DNA of 64,000 nucleotides from Arsenophonus sp. aPb (GCF_029873475.1 NZ_CP123499.1:1240001-1304000), one strand, 5' to 3'; counted from the first letter of the stretch, positions 53,048-62,614 are shown. A program made the numbers and translations. The notes: generated from the sequence alone by a model not told the origin.

Positions 53048-53794
53048 ATGGATCATGTCATTTATACCGCAATGAATGGCGCGCGTCATGCGTTGGATAC
53101 TCAAGCGGTCATCACCAATAATCTGGCCAATGTTTCAACCCATGGTTTTAAAGCCCAGTTAGCCGCTTCGCGTTTTGTCCCGATTGAAGGCTCAGTGGGA
53201 CACCCAACACGCACGCTAACCATTGCGTCAACACCCACTGCTGATCAGCGTGCTGGTGCAATGAACTATACCGCTCGATCATTGGATGTGGCGCTTAGCG
53301 ATGGCGGTTATTTAGCAGTGCAATTAGCTGATGGACGGGAAGCTTATACCCGTAACGGTAATATCCAAATTTCAGCTAATGGTGAATTAATGATCCAAAA
53401 TCGCCCATTAATGGGTGATGGTGGAGAAATTATAGTTCCACCGCAGGCGCAACTGACGATTGCCGCTGATGGCATCATTACCGGCTATATCCCAACCGAT
53501 CCGCCCACCCAGTTAGGGCAGGTTGGTCAGATCAAACGGGTGAAACCCTTAGCGCAACAGTTGGTACGTGGTGAAGAGGGTTTATTTCATCTTGCCGAAC
53601 CTAATGCCCAACCTTTAGTGATGGACAATAGTGTCAAATTACTATCGGGTGTCTTAGAGGGCAGTAATGTCAATCCAGCTCAAGCGATGGTGGCCATGAT
53701 AGCCAATGCGCGTACTTTTGAGATGCAAATGAAAGTTATTCATAGTGCTAATGATAATGCCCAACGTGCTAATCAACTGTTAGCCATCAGTTAA
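53048..53794 (+). CDS. flgF: flagellar proximal rod protein FlgF
   Basis: A 248-residue FlgF. N-terminal MDHVIYTAMNGARHALDTQA with NNLANVSTHGF, central YTRNGNIQISANGELMIQNR, and C-terminal SNVNPAQAMVAMIANARTFE. It forms part of the proximal rod. It lies 14 bases after flgE. Confidence 0.95.
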   Translation: MDHVIYTAMNGARHALDTQAVITNNLANVSTHGFKAQLAASRFVPIEGSVGHPTRTLTIASTPTADQRAGAMNYTARSLDVALSDGGYLAVQLADGREAYTRNGNIQISANGELMIQNRPLMGDGGEIIVPPQAQLTIAADGIITGYIPTDPPTQLGQVGQIKRVKPLAQQLVRGEEGLFHLAEPNAQPLVMDNSVKLLSGVLEGSNVNPAQAMVAMIANARTFEMQMKVIHSANDNAQRANQLLAIS

Positions 53795-53816
53795 GTTATT
53801 AAGGGAGAAACAAATA

Positions 53817-54599
53817 ATGATCCGTTCTTTATGGATTGCCAAAACTGGGCTTGATGCTCAACAAACTAACATGGATGTCATTTCTAATAACCTGGCTAAC
53901 GTCAGCACTAATGGTTTTAAGCGTGGGCGAGCAGTGTTTCAAGATCTGATGTATCAAACATTACGTCAACCGGGCGCATTAACGTCAGAACAGACCCTAT
54001 CACCGTCGGGATTGCAACTAGGTACCGGGGTTCGTCCTATTGCAACTGAACGGTTACATAGTCAGGGTAATTTATCGCAGACTAATAATAGTAAAGATGT
54101 TGCTATTAAAGGCCAGGGATTTTTCCATATTCAATTGCCAGATGGCACTGATGCCTATACCCGCGATGGTGCCTTTCAGGTTGATCAAAATAATCAATTG
54201 ATTACTGCTGGTGGTTTTGCGGTGGTGCCGGCCATTGTCCTGCCAGAAGGAACGCTCAAATTTACCATTAGTCAGGATGGTATTGTCAGTGTTGTCATAC
54301 CTGGTAATTCTGAACCACAGCAAGTTGGCCAATTAGCATTAACCACGTTTGTTAATGAAACCGGTCTGGAGAGTATTGGTGAAAATCTTTATTTGGAAAC
54401 CAACAGTTCAGGCGTACCGGTTGAGACAGCCCCTGGTGTTAATGGCGCGGGTTTACTTTATCAAGGTTATGTTGAGACATCGAATGTTAATGTGGCTGAA
54501 GAATTAGTCAGCATGATCCAGACGCAACGCGCTTATGAAATTAATAGTAAAGCGGTGTCAACTTCTGATCAAATGTTACAGCGATTAATGCAGCTTTAA
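53817..54599 (+). CDS. flgG: flagellar distal rod protein FlgG
   Basis: A 260-residue FlgG with IRSLWIAKTGLDAQQTNMDV, then ISNNLANVSTNGFKRGRAVF, YTRDGAFQVDQNNQLITAGG and C-terminal SNVNVAEELVSMIQTQRAYE. It makes up the distal rod. The length equals the usual 260. AGGGAG upstream of the ATG supports the start. Confidence 0.96.
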   Translation: MIRSLWIAKTGLDAQQTNMDVISNNLANVSTNGFKRGRAVFQDLMYQTLRQPGALTSEQTLSPSGLQLGTGVRPIATERLHSQGNLSQTNNSKDVAIKGQGFFHIQLPDGTDAYTRDGAFQVDQNNQLITAGGFAVVPAIVLPEGTLKFTISQDGIVSVVIPGNSEPQQVGQLALTTFVNETGLESIGENLYLETNSSGVPVETAPGVNGAGLLYQGYVETSNVNVAEELVSMIQTQRAYEINSKAVSTSDQMLQRLMQL

Positions 54600-54607
54600 T
54601 TCAGCCT

Positions 54608-54637
54608 ACCATCACAGTCACAATTCATTGTGATGGT
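54608..54637 (+). repeat. stem-loop in the flgG-flgH spacer
   Basis: ACCATCACA (54608-54616) and TGTGATGGT (54629-54637) pair perfectly over nine bases. There is no T-run. Inside an operon it may act as a processing or partial-termination site between rod and ring genes. Confidence 0.55.
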
Positions 54638-54658
54638 GATTATACAAGAGTTTTTAAC

Positions 54659-55408
54659 ATGAATAAAAAGAGCATCGCCAATTTGGCAACGCTTATTTTT
54701 AGGCGATTTCCCCAAAGAGAGGGAAATCGATGGCGGTTTGGCATTATCTGTTCGGCATTAATAATGTCAGGCTGTGCTTACATACCGAAAAAGCCATTGG
54801 TCTCGGGTCCGACAACGGTTGAACCAGCAGAAATGCCAAGCATAAAGGTAACTGGCTCGATTTATCAAGCCAGTCAACCGGTTAATTATGCTTATCAGCC
54901 GCTATTTGAAGATCGACGTCCCCGTCATGTCGGCGATACATTGACCATCATCTTACAAGAAAATGTCAGTGCCAGTAAAAATTCGTCCGCCAATGCCAGC
55001 CGTAAAGGGAAAAGTGGTTTTTCAGCCGGGGCCACACCGCAGGTGTTAAATAAACTGGTGGGGGTTGATAAGTTACAGTTTGACATGGAAGGGGAAAATG
55101 AGTTTGGTGGCAAAGGTGGCGCCAATGCGAATAATACCTTCAAAGGAACGATAACGGTCACAGTGACTAAGTTACTGGCAAACGGTAACTTACAGGTAGT
55201 GGGTGAAAAACAGATCGCCATCAATCAGGGCACCGAATATATCCGTTTCTCTGGTGTGGTTAATCCAAGAACCATTAGCGGTACTAATACTGTAAATTCA
55301 ACCCAAGTTGCGGATGCACGTATTGAATATGTGGGTGATGGATATATTAACGAAGCGCAAAATATGGGCTGGTTGCAGCGTATTTTGTTAAATATTTCGC
55401 CATTCTAA
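54659..55408 (+). CDS. flgH: flagellar L-ring lipoprotein FlgH
   Basis: A 249-residue outer-membrane L-ring protein. A long N-terminal extension precedes the signal part with lipobox IMSGC (Cys39), unusual since FlgH signals are normally about 20 residues. The family stretches YQPLFEDRRPRHVGDTLTII, LQENVSASKNSSANASRKGK, NFSGVVNPRTISG-type and YVGDGYINEAQNMGWLQRI are present. The ribosome-binding site is weak (AGAG); a shorter start is possible but no better ATG is visible before the signal segment. Confidence 0.92.
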   Translation: MNKKSIANLATLIFRRFPQREGNRWRFGIICSALIMSGCAYIPKKPLVSGPTTVEPAEMPSIKVTGSIYQASQPVNYAYQPLFEDRRPRHVGDTLTIILQENVSASKNSSANASRKGKSGFSAGATPQVLNKLVGVDKLQFDMEGENEFGGKGGANANNTFKGTITVTVTKLLANGNLQVVGEKQIAINQGTEYIRFSGVVNPRTISGTNTVNSTQVADARIEYVGDGYINEAQNMGWLQRILLNISPF

Positions 55409-55421
55409 ACAGAGGGAGCTT

Positions 55422-56543
55422 ATGGTTGATTCATTGTTAGGTAAGTTACTATTTTGGTTACCATTGCCAATGTTATTGTTATGTTCGAGCATGGTAACAG
55501 CCGAACGTATTCGTGATCTAACGAGTATTGAGGGAGTGCGAGAAAATGCCCTGATTGGCTACGGTTTGGTAGTCGGTCTGGATGGGACGGGTGATCAAAC
55601 TTCACAAACGCCATTTACCACCCAGAGTATGAGTAATATGCTCTCTCAATTAGGTATCACGGTACCGCCAGGTACCAATATGCAGTTAAAAAATGTGGCG
55701 GCGGTGATGATTACGGCCAAATTGCCCCCTTTTGGCCGCGCTGGACAAACGATTGATGTGGTCGTCTCTTCATTAGGTAATGCAAAAAGTTTACGCGGTG
55801 GCACGCTATTGATGACACCATTAAAAGGCGCTGATAATCAGGTGTATGCGGTTGCCCAAGGCAATATTATTGTGGGGGGCGTAGGTGCGAGTGCTGGTGG
55901 TAGTAGTATCAAGGTTAATCAATTAGCCGGTGGACGCATTAGTGGTGGTGCGGTAATTGAACGGGAACTAGCCAGCCAATTTGGTAAAACCAACACCCTT
56001 AACTTACAATTGAATGAAGAAAATTTTTCGCTGGCGCAAACCATTTCCGATGCCGTAAATCGCATTAAAGGTTTTGGTACCGCAACGCCATTGGATGCTA
56101 GAACGGTTGAACTCAGATTGCCGGTTAGCCAAAGTGAACAAGTGCGTTTTTTGGCGCAAATTCAGAATATTAGCATTAAATCAGTGCCGATTGATGCAAA
56201 AATTATTTTGAATGCGCGTACCGGTTCGGTGGTAATGAATCGCAGTGTGATGTTAGATAATTGTGCTATTTCCCAAGGTGGGCTCTCGATTACGGTAGAT
56301 CGTCGAGTGAATGTTAGTCAGCCTGATACCCCTTTTGCCGGTGGTAAGACGGTGGTGACACGTAACACCGATATCGCCTTGAATGAAAAACACGATGGCT
56401 TACATAAAGTCAATGCCAGTGCCAACTTAAATGAAGTGATCCGCGCGTTAAATGCCTTGGGTGCGACCCCAACCGACTTAATGTCAATTTTACAGGCAAT
56501 GGAAAGTGCCGGTTGTTTGCGGGCTAAATTGGAGATCATTTGA
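55422..56543 (+). CDS. flgI: flagellar P-ring protein FlgI
   Basis: A 373-residue periplasmic P-ring subunit with signal peptide (to about residue 27, MVTA). Typical blocks are RIRDLTSIEGVRENALIGYG, LVVGLDGTGDQT, VAAVMITAKLPPFGRAGQTI and LNEVIRALNALGATPTDLMS. GGGAG is upstream. Its TGA overlaps the flgJ ATG (TGATG). Confidence 0.95.
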   Translation: MVDSLLGKLLFWLPLPMLLLCSSMVTAERIRDLTSIEGVRENALIGYGLVVGLDGTGDQTSQTPFTTQSMSNMLSQLGITVPPGTNMQLKNVAAVMITAKLPPFGRAGQTIDVVVSSLGNAKSLRGGTLLMTPLKGADNQVYAVAQGNIIVGGVGASAGGSSIKVNQLAGGRISGGAVIERELASQFGKTNTLNLQLNEENFSLAQTISDAVNRIKGFGTATPLDARTVELRLPVSQSEQVRFLAQIQNISIKSVPIDAKIILNARTGSVVMNRSVMLDNCAISQGGLSITVDRRVNVSQPDTPFAGGKTVVTRNTDIALNEKHDGLHKVNASANLNEVIRALNALGATPTDLMSILQAMESAGCLRAKLEII

Positions 56544-57466
56544 TGAAAGATCTTTCCACCATGGTGGGCGCTGCTTATGATGCTAGATCATTAAATGCCT
56601 TAAAAAATCAAGTGAGTCAGCAGCCTCAACAGGGGCTGCGTCAGATCGCTGAACAATTAGAAAGTGTTTTTGTGCAGATGATGCTAAAAAGTATGCGCGC
56701 TGCTTTGCCGCAAGAAGGTTTGCTAAGTAGTGAACAAAGCCGCCTTTATACCGCACTTTATGATCAACAATTAGCCCAGGATCTGTCGCGTAAAAGCTTA
56801 GGATTTGCTGATCTGATGGTGGAACAGCTAACCCGGCACCAGAATGCGCCCGAGGATATTAAGCCAGCGCCATTACTGAATACTGATCTACCCAGGCAGT
56901 TCGTCAGCACTGTTCGCCGTTTTGTACCAGAAGAAGCGGCCGGAGCGCTCAAGTATATATCAGAAAATGGCGCTAGTTTTCTAGCCAAATTGTTTATCCC
57001 GGCTAGAATTGCCAGTGAAAATAGTGGTATCCCCCATTTACTGATAGTCGCTCAAGCGGCGTTAGAATCAGGGTGGGGGCAGCGTCAAATTTTGACCGCC
57101 TAAGGAACCCCCAGTCATAATTTATTTGGTATTAAGGCAGGTAAAAGCTGGCGGGGAAAAGTGACCAATATTGTCACAACCGAATATATTGATGGGAAGG
57201 AAGTAAAAATACGCGATAATTTTCGTGTTTATCCCTCCTATTTTGAGGCAGTCGCCGACTATGTTAATTTGTTAACTCAAAGTAAACGTTATGCTAAAGT
57301 TGCGGCCGCCAACACACCCGAGCAGGCAGCAATCGCTTTACAAGCGGCCGGTTATGCCACCGATCCGGGTTATGCGCAAAAACTGATCCAACTTATTCAC
57401 CAGTTGAAAAATACCACTTCCCAGGTTAAGCAAATCTATCAACATGATCTAAGCGATCTTTTTTGA
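56543..57466 (+). pseudogene. flgJ: FlgJ (rod cap / muramidase) with premature stop
   Basis: The full frame would be 307 residues. The N-terminal rod-scaffold domain (LESVFVQMMLKSMRAALPQE, LYTALYDQQLAQDLSRK) is intact. The glucosaminidase domain starts normally (LLIVAQAALESGWGQRQ, with the catalytic Glu at residue 175), but TAA at 57101-57103 (codon 187) stops translation. The same frame then continues with GTPSHNLFGIKAGKSWRGKV through YATDPGYAQKLIQLIHQL to TGA at 57466, aligning without gap to FlgJ. So one base change made the stop. The product would cap the rod but lack the lytic half. The start is ATG 56543; TTG 56540 is in the flgI end. Readthrough or a sequencing error are alternatives. 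Confidence 0.88.
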
Positions 57467-57476
57467 TGCACATTAC

Positions 57477-57503
57477 TTAAGTTTTGCTGGTTTTGGCCGA
57501 TAT
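57477..57503 (+). promoter_or_regulatory. sigma28 (FliA) promoter of flgKL
   Basis: TTAAGTTT (57477-57484; 7 of 8 to TAAAGTTT), an 11-base spacer and GCCGATAT (57496-57503; 7 of 8 to GCCGATAA). It sits 69 bases before flgK, as expected for the class 3 flgKL promoter. Confidence 0.9.
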
Positions 57504-57572
57504 TTTATTGCGTAAAACGACTATCTTACTGTCGGCTAACCGGCAGCATTCGAATTTATTAGGGAACTGACT

Positions 57573-59216
57573 ATGTCCAGCAGTTTAATGAATACCGCAG
57601 TGAGCGGCTTAAAAGCCGCGCAAACCGCGTTATCAACAATTGGTAGCAATATTGCCAATGCTAAAGTCGAGAGTTATCACCGGCAAACCACGACATTGGC
57701 TACCGATGGTAGCAATAATAATATAAATGGTGTGAAAGTGACTGGTATTCAACGCGAATATGATGAGTTTATTAATGCGCATTATAACAAAGCGGTGACC
57801 AAGCAAGGTGAGCGCAAAATTTATGCCGAATTTGCCCTAGAGCTAGATAAGCTGATGTCTGTTTCTGATACCGATTTAGCTTCATCGATGACAGAGTTTT
57901 TTACTAGTTTGCAAACCTTGTCAACCGATGCCGCTTCTGCGCCTTTACGCAATGCGGTTATTAATAAAGCTCAAGCCATGGTTAGTCGCTTTAAATCCGT
58001 TGAACAACAATTTAACGCTATGGAACAACGGATTAATGGCAATATTGGCCAGATGGCCGATAAAGTTTCGCAATTGGCGCAACAAGTGGCCAAACTAAAT
58101 GGTGAAATGACCAAAATCAAAGGCATACAAGGCTATGTGCCAAATGAGATGTTAGATCGGCGTGATCAACTAACACGTGAATTATCAGCGGTGGCAGGCA
58201 TTAGTGTTATTCGCCAAGATGATAGCATCAATATTAATCTGGCTAATGGTTTATCCTTGGTTAATGGTACTAAAGCCAACAAAATCACTGCTATACCATC
58301 GGCCGCTGATCCCGCTCAAGTCACTTTGGCTTATGATGATGGCATTAATCCGCTACAAGAAATTGATACTAGGTCAATAACCGGGGGGGAATTAGCCGGC
58401 GCCTTGGCGGTGCGTGATGAAGTGCTACAGCCGAATCGGCAAAAAATTAATCAGCTGGGTTTAATACTGGCTGAGAGTATCAATCAGGTTCAGCAGGCAG
58501 GGTTTGATTTGCAGGGCAATGCCGGCCAAGCACTCTTTCAGACTGGCAAACCGAGCATTATTTCTAATAATCAAAATCAGGGAGCCAGTAGTTTTACTAC
58601 TCTATTTACTGATGCTACCCAAGTTAAAGGTATTGATTATGCCATGATGTTTGATGGCACTAACTGGGTGGTTACTCAACAGTCAACTGGGGCGTCGGTA
58701 AATGTTACTGTCACAGCAGCCACAGCTAATCACGGTACAAAACTCACTTTTGATGGCATGGAAATTGAAATTGCCACAACTTCAGCGCCGCAAACAGGTG
58801 ACAAATTTATTATCAAATCCGTTGATGAAGTTATTAGTGGCTTATCTGTTGCCATAACAAATCCTGCAGCTATTGCCGCTGCCAGCCAGGCGGGAACTGG
58901 ACAAGCAGATAATAGCAATATTAAGAATCTATTGGCATTACAAGATAAAAAGTTGGTTAATGGAACGTCCACGCTTAGCAAAGCTTATGCTGCGGTTGCC
59001 AGTGAAATTGCATCGAAAGCCAATCAAGCTAAAGCGGATTTTACTGCCCAATCAGTGATCACCAAAAGTTATCTCCAGAAGCAGCAATCGGTTTCCGGTG
59101 TCAATCTTGATGAGGAATATCTGGAAATGAGCCGTATGCAGGAATTTTACATGTCAAACGCCAAAGTTATTCAGACGGCCAATAGCTTGTTTGAAACCTT
59201 AATGCGTATTTTCTGA
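57573..59216 (+). CDS. flgK: hook-filament junction protein FlgK (HAP1)
   Basis: A 547-residue FlgK. N-terminal MNTAVSGLKAAQTALSTIGS with NIANAKVESYHRQ, and C-terminal SGVNLDEEYLEMSRMQEFYM then SNAKVIQTANSLFETLMRIF. It links hook and filament and is exported with FlgN. AGGGAA is upstream of the ATG. Length matches the family (about 547). Confidence 0.95.
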   Translation: MSSSLMNTAVSGLKAAQTALSTIGSNIANAKVESYHRQTTTLATDGSNNNINGVKVTGIQREYDEFINAHYNKAVTKQGERKIYAEFALELDKLMSVSDTDLASSMTEFFTSLQTLSTDAASAPLRNAVINKAQAMVSRFKSVEQQFNAMEQRINGNIGQMADKVSQLAQQVAKLNGEMTKIKGIQGYVPNEMLDRRDQLTRELSAVAGISVIRQDDSININLANGLSLVNGTKANKITAIPSAADPAQVTLAYDDGINPLQEIDTRSITGGELAGALAVRDEVLQPNRQKINQLGLILAESINQVQQAGFDLQGNAGQALFQTGKPSIISNNQNQGASSFTTLFTDATQVKGIDYAMMFDGTNWVVTQQSTGASVNVTVTAATANHGTKLTFDGMEIEIATTSAPQTGDKFIIKSVDEVISGLSVAITNPAAIAAASQAGTGQADNSNIKNLLALQDKKLVNGTSTLSKAYAAVASEIASKANQAKADFTAQSVITKSYLQKQQSVSGVNLDEEYLEMSRMQEFYMSNAKVIQTANSLFETLMRIF

Positions 59217-59245
59217 TAACAGTATTAATATAGAAGGAAGTTGTT

Positions 59246-60184
59246 ATGGTTACTCGTTTAAGCAGCCAGTTTATGCATTATCAGAAAACGGATAGTATGA
59301 TGCATTCTCAGTCACAACTGGCAGATAAATATCAGCGTATAACGACTGGAAAACGGTTGTTACAATCCGCTGATGATCCAGCAGCGGCAGTAGAAAATCT
59401 ACAAATTAATCAGACACAAGTTCGTTTGGCGCAATATAAAACGGCGCGTAATTTTTCTCAGCATCAGATGCAATCACAGTTACAGGTGGTTGAGAAAATG
59501 GAAGATCTATCACGTCGTATTAAGCAAACTTTTGTGGCGGTTTCTAATCAATCGATCATGAGTGAAGATGCTCGACAAGCTCATGCCACTGAGCTGGAAA
59601 GTTTAAAATCTGAGTTAGTGGGCTTAGCTAATAGTAAAGATAGTTCAGGTAATTATCTGTTTGCTGGCTATCAAACCGATACCGTGCCTTTAGTGGTAGG
59701 TACTAATGGCGTGGTAAATTATCAAGGTGGCCAAGATGCCATTAAGCAGCATATTGATGCCGATCGTGAAGTGACGGTAAATTTTACTGCTCAGCAAGTT
59801 TTGCAGACTGCAACAGGCGGCGATATTTTTCAGTCATTGGATCTGGCAATTAATACACTAAAAACACCATATCAATCAGCGACTTCACAGGTACAAAGTA
59901 TATTGGCGGCCAATATCGATAGTGCACATAGTGATTTGCAAAATAGCATGAAAAGTCTTTCCACAATTAGCAGTCAACTTGGCTCACAACTAAAGGAAGT
60001 TGAACAATTAAATAGTCGTAGTGAAGATGTTTCTTTGCTACTGAAAGAGCGGCAAAGCCAATTGATGGATACTGATATGGCCGCTGAGATATCGGAATAT
60101 TATCAGGAAGAGGCGATATTGCAGGCTTCTTATGGTTTATTTGCTCAAATGAAAGATTTATCTTTATTTAAGATATTGCGTTGA
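59246..60184 (+). CDS. flgL: hook-filament junction protein FlgL (HAP3)
   Basis: A 312-residue FlgL with flagellin-like ends: TRLSSQFMHYQKTDSMMHSQ, RITTGKRLLQSADDPAAAVE at the N-terminus, and DMAAEISEYYQEEAILQASY at the C-terminus. It is the second junction protein, bridging FlgK to flagellin. It lies 29 bases after flgK with GAAGGAAG upstream, and a strong terminator follows. Confidence 0.94.
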   Translation: MVTRLSSQFMHYQKTDSMMHSQSQLADKYQRITTGKRLLQSADDPAAAVENLQINQTQVRLAQYKTARNFSQHQMQSQLQVVEKMEDLSRRIKQTFVAVSNQSIMSEDARQAHATELESLKSELVGLANSKDSSGNYLFAGYQTDTVPLVVGTNGVVNYQGGQDAIKQHIDADREVTVNFTAQQVLQTATGGDIFQSLDLAINTLKTPYQSATSQVQSILAANIDSAHSDLQNSMKSLSTISSQLGSQLKEVEQLNSRSEDVSLLLKERQSQLMDTDMAAEISEYYQEEAILQASYGLFAQMKDLSLFKILR

Positions 60185-60256
60185 ATCATTTTGTTAATGC
60201 ATTTTTAGATTATAAAATAAACGGCAAAATAAGCCGATAATTAAGATGAAATTTTC

Positions 60257-60295
60257 ACCAGGGGATGATTTTCTCCTGGTTTTTTATTTTTTTTC
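60257..60295 (+). terminator. rho-independent terminator of flgKL
   Basis: ACCAGGGGA (60257-60265) pairs with TCTCCTGGT (60272-60280, one G-T pair), followed by a long T-rich tail. Confidence 0.85.
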
Positions 60296-60634
60296 TTCTA
60301 TTCTATTTTTTATTTATATCTTATTTATTTTAATTAATAGCTGGAAAATTATTTTTATTATTCAATAATAGTTAATTCGTTATATTAAATATCGATTCAA
60401 TATTATTGCAGGAAAATAGAATACGATTAATATCTATTGAATTACCGATCAAGTTACTATATATAATATAACGTCAAAAAGTATAACGTAATATCAAAAA
60501 ATAACAGTTTCATAATGTTGAAAAAATAGTAAGATTGAATAAATTTTGCTATTTTTCATTTCGTAATTGAGGGTAATCTTGTTTAGCTAGCTTTTGTTTA
60601 GATAAACAATTTCCTGGGATAAAAAGGAACAAGC
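60296..60634. other. AT-rich intergenic region
   Basis: About 340 bases between the flgL terminator and the dehydratase-like gene. It presumably contains that gene's promoter. No sigma28-like site is seen here, so this gene is probably not under flagellar control. Confidence 0.45.
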
Positions 60635-61408
60635 ATGATGAAGAAATTGACAGTAGTCAGCCTGGTTTTCTTAAGCGCAGCGGCACAGGCGCAGTCTCAT
60701 CTTGACCGAGTGATGAAAACGAAAACCTTAACGGTTTGCGCAACGGGTGATTATAGGCCTTATACTCATTTACTTCAGAATGGTCAATATGAAGGCATTG
60801 ATGTTACCATGATGGAAAATTTAGCCGCTAGTTTGGGGGCAAAAGTTAAATGGCAGAAAACAACCTGGAATACATTAATAGCAGATTTTCATAGCAAACA
60901 GTGTGATATTGCAGTTGGGGGAATTTCGGTTACCTTAAAACGTCAGCAAGCTATCTGGTTATCTGTGCCGCTAGCGGTTGATGGTAAAGTTCCACTAGTC
61001 CGCTGCGATGATAAGGCGAAATATCAAACGATTGAACAACTCAATAAACCGACAGTACGTTTGATTGCACCCTTTGGTGGTACCAATGAGGCTTTTGCCC
61101 ATCGCTATTTACCTAATGCCCAGTTGCAATTGACGCATGATAATGCGGCGATATTCCAGCAAATTATTGATAAAAAATTTGATGTTATGGTAACTGATGC
61201 ATCAGAAGCCCTTTATCAACAAAAGCATTATCCAGCTAAGTTATGTGCACTTAATCCAAAGAGGCCACTACAATATATTGAGAAAGCTTATATGCTACCA
61301 CGTGATGATATGAGCTGGAAACTTTATGTCGATCAATGGATCCATTTAAATAAAAAGACCGGTGTCTATCGTAATATTGTGTCTGAATGGATAGCAATTC
61401 CGAAATAA
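60635..61408 (+). CDS. PheC-like periplasmic cyclohexadienyl dehydratase (SBP fold)
   Basis: A 257-residue exported protein with signal peptide (MMKKLTVVSLVFLSAAAQAQ). It has the solute-binding-protein family 3 fold and matches Pseudomonas PheC blocks from memory: VCATGDYRPYTH, WNTLIADFHSKQCDIAVGGI, FGGTNEAFAHRYL, DNAAIFQQIIDKKFDVMVTD and EKAYMLPRDD. PheC dehydrates prephenate or arogenate to phenylpyruvate or phenylalanine in the periplasm. A plain amino-acid-binding protein is the alternative; no ABC transporter permease lies nearby, which favours the enzyme. It sits alone inside the flagellar island. Confidence 0.8.
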   Translation: MMKKLTVVSLVFLSAAAQAQSHLDRVMKTKTLTVCATGDYRPYTHLLQNGQYEGIDVTMMENLAASLGAKVKWQKTTWNTLIADFHSKQCDIAVGGISVTLKRQQAIWLSVPLAVDGKVPLVRCDDKAKYQTIEQLNKPTVRLIAPFGGTNEAFAHRYLPNAQLQLTHDNAAIFQQIIDKKFDVMVTDASEALYQQKHYPAKLCALNPKRPLQYIEKAYMLPRDDMSWKLYVDQWIHLNKKTGVYRNIVSEWIAIPK

Positions 61409-61556
61409 ATGATTAGCTGATCTGCTGATAGGTAAATATTTTATTAACTTATTATTTAGTTAGCACAAAAATAACCCATAATATATAGATTTATTTGGTA
61501 GTAGACGAACAATTTAAAAGTTAATACGATAGGGGAAAAAAGTATTTAGAAAAATA

Positions 61557-62345
61557 TTACTTTCCCGCTAATGTAAGTAGTATCAAACTTAATTGACTCA
61601 GAATATCGTTAAATATCTTCTCAGCATATTTGGTAATGATAGTGGTTAAAAGAGGTAATAGATAAATACCAATTAAAAGTGTCAGTGGGAAGCCGACAAC
61701 AAAAATAGAAAGTTGGGGGGTCATTCTATTTAAGATCCCCAAACTGATATTAATAATTAATAGTAAGGTTAAAATAGGTAGCGCTAATAGTAGACCATAA
61801 TAAAAAATAATTCCCGCCGTTTGAGCAACTAATATAAAACTTTGGCTATTTAATGATAATGATTGGATTGGAATAAGCTGAAAGCTATCTGCCAATAGCG
61901 ACAATAACCAAAGATGAATATCGAAAGATAAAAACAGTAATAACAATAATAGATTAAAAAAACGCGCAATAATTGGCATATTGGGCCCGGCTGCTGGATC
62001 AACAAATAAGGCGAAAGAGAGCCCCATCTGCATGCCTAATACTTCTCCCGCATAACGAACGATGGCAAAGGCGATTTGCATCGTCAGTCCCATTAATAAG
62101 CCGATTAAAACTTGTTGTATTAAGATCCAACATCCGATCATGGAAAAAAGAGGGATTTGTGGTAGAGGTATTGCCGCAGAGATTAAAATAGTGATCAGCA
62201 AGGCTAGCGCAATTTTGCTTTTTTTCGGGATCTGTTTTTCACCAAAAAAAGGGGCAATACTAAATAAAGCTAATACCCGCACAAATGGCCAAAAAAATTG
62301 GTTAATAGAGGTATAAAAAAAATCGGTGCTAAAAGTGATCATCAT
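61557..62345 (-). CDS. fliR: flagellar export protein FliR
   Basis: A 262-residue FliR, part of the FliPQR export-gate core in the inner membrane. Typical blocks are FFWPFVRVLALFSIAPFFGE, GLSFALFVDPAAGPNMPIIA and LGILNRMTPQLSIFVVGFPL. I chose the ATG at 62345, which overlaps the fliQ stop (TAATG) and gives the family length; the frame remains open to 62414 inside fliQ, without family resemblance. Confidence 0.93.
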   Translation of the reverse strand: MMITFSTDFFYTSINQFFWPFVRVLALFSIAPFFGEKQIPKKSKIALALLITILISAAIPLPQIPLFSMIGCWILIQQVLIGLLMGLTMQIAFAIVRYAGEVLGMQMGLSFALFVDPAAGPNMPIIARFFNLLLLLLFLSFDIHLWLLSLLADSFQLIPIQSLSLNSQSFILVAQTAGIIFYYGLLLALPILTLLLIINISLGILNRMTPQLSIFVVGFPLTLLIGIYLLPLLTTIITKYAEKIFNDILSQLSLILLTLAGK

Positions 62346-62614
62346 TAACCAATAAGTTGCGGCAATTGCGTTATTAATTGACGGGTATACTCGATAAATA
62401 GTTGTAACATCCACGGGCCAGCCACTACCGCGGTAATAAAAACAGCGATAATTTTAGGAATGAATGAGAGGGTCATTTCATTAATTTGCGTGGCGGCTTG
62501 CAATAAACTAATAATTAAACCACTGATCAACGCCGCCAACAACAGGGGTGCTGCTAATGCTAAAGCCACTTTCATACCATCAATACCAAGCCCCATCACT
62601 GTTTCCGGTGTCAT
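62345..62614 (-). CDS. fliQ: flagellar export protein FliQ
   Basis: An 89-residue FliQ with two transmembrane helices (residues about 16-38 and 50-72) and TPETVMGLGIDGMKVALALA, then QAATQINEMTLSFIPKIIAV. Length equals the usual 89. It lies eight bases after fliP and overlaps fliR. Confidence 0.95.
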   Translation of the reverse strand: MTPETVMGLGIDGMKVALALAAPLLLAALISGLIISLLQAATQINEMTLSFIPKIIAVFITAVVAGPWMLQLFIEYTRQLITQLPQLIG

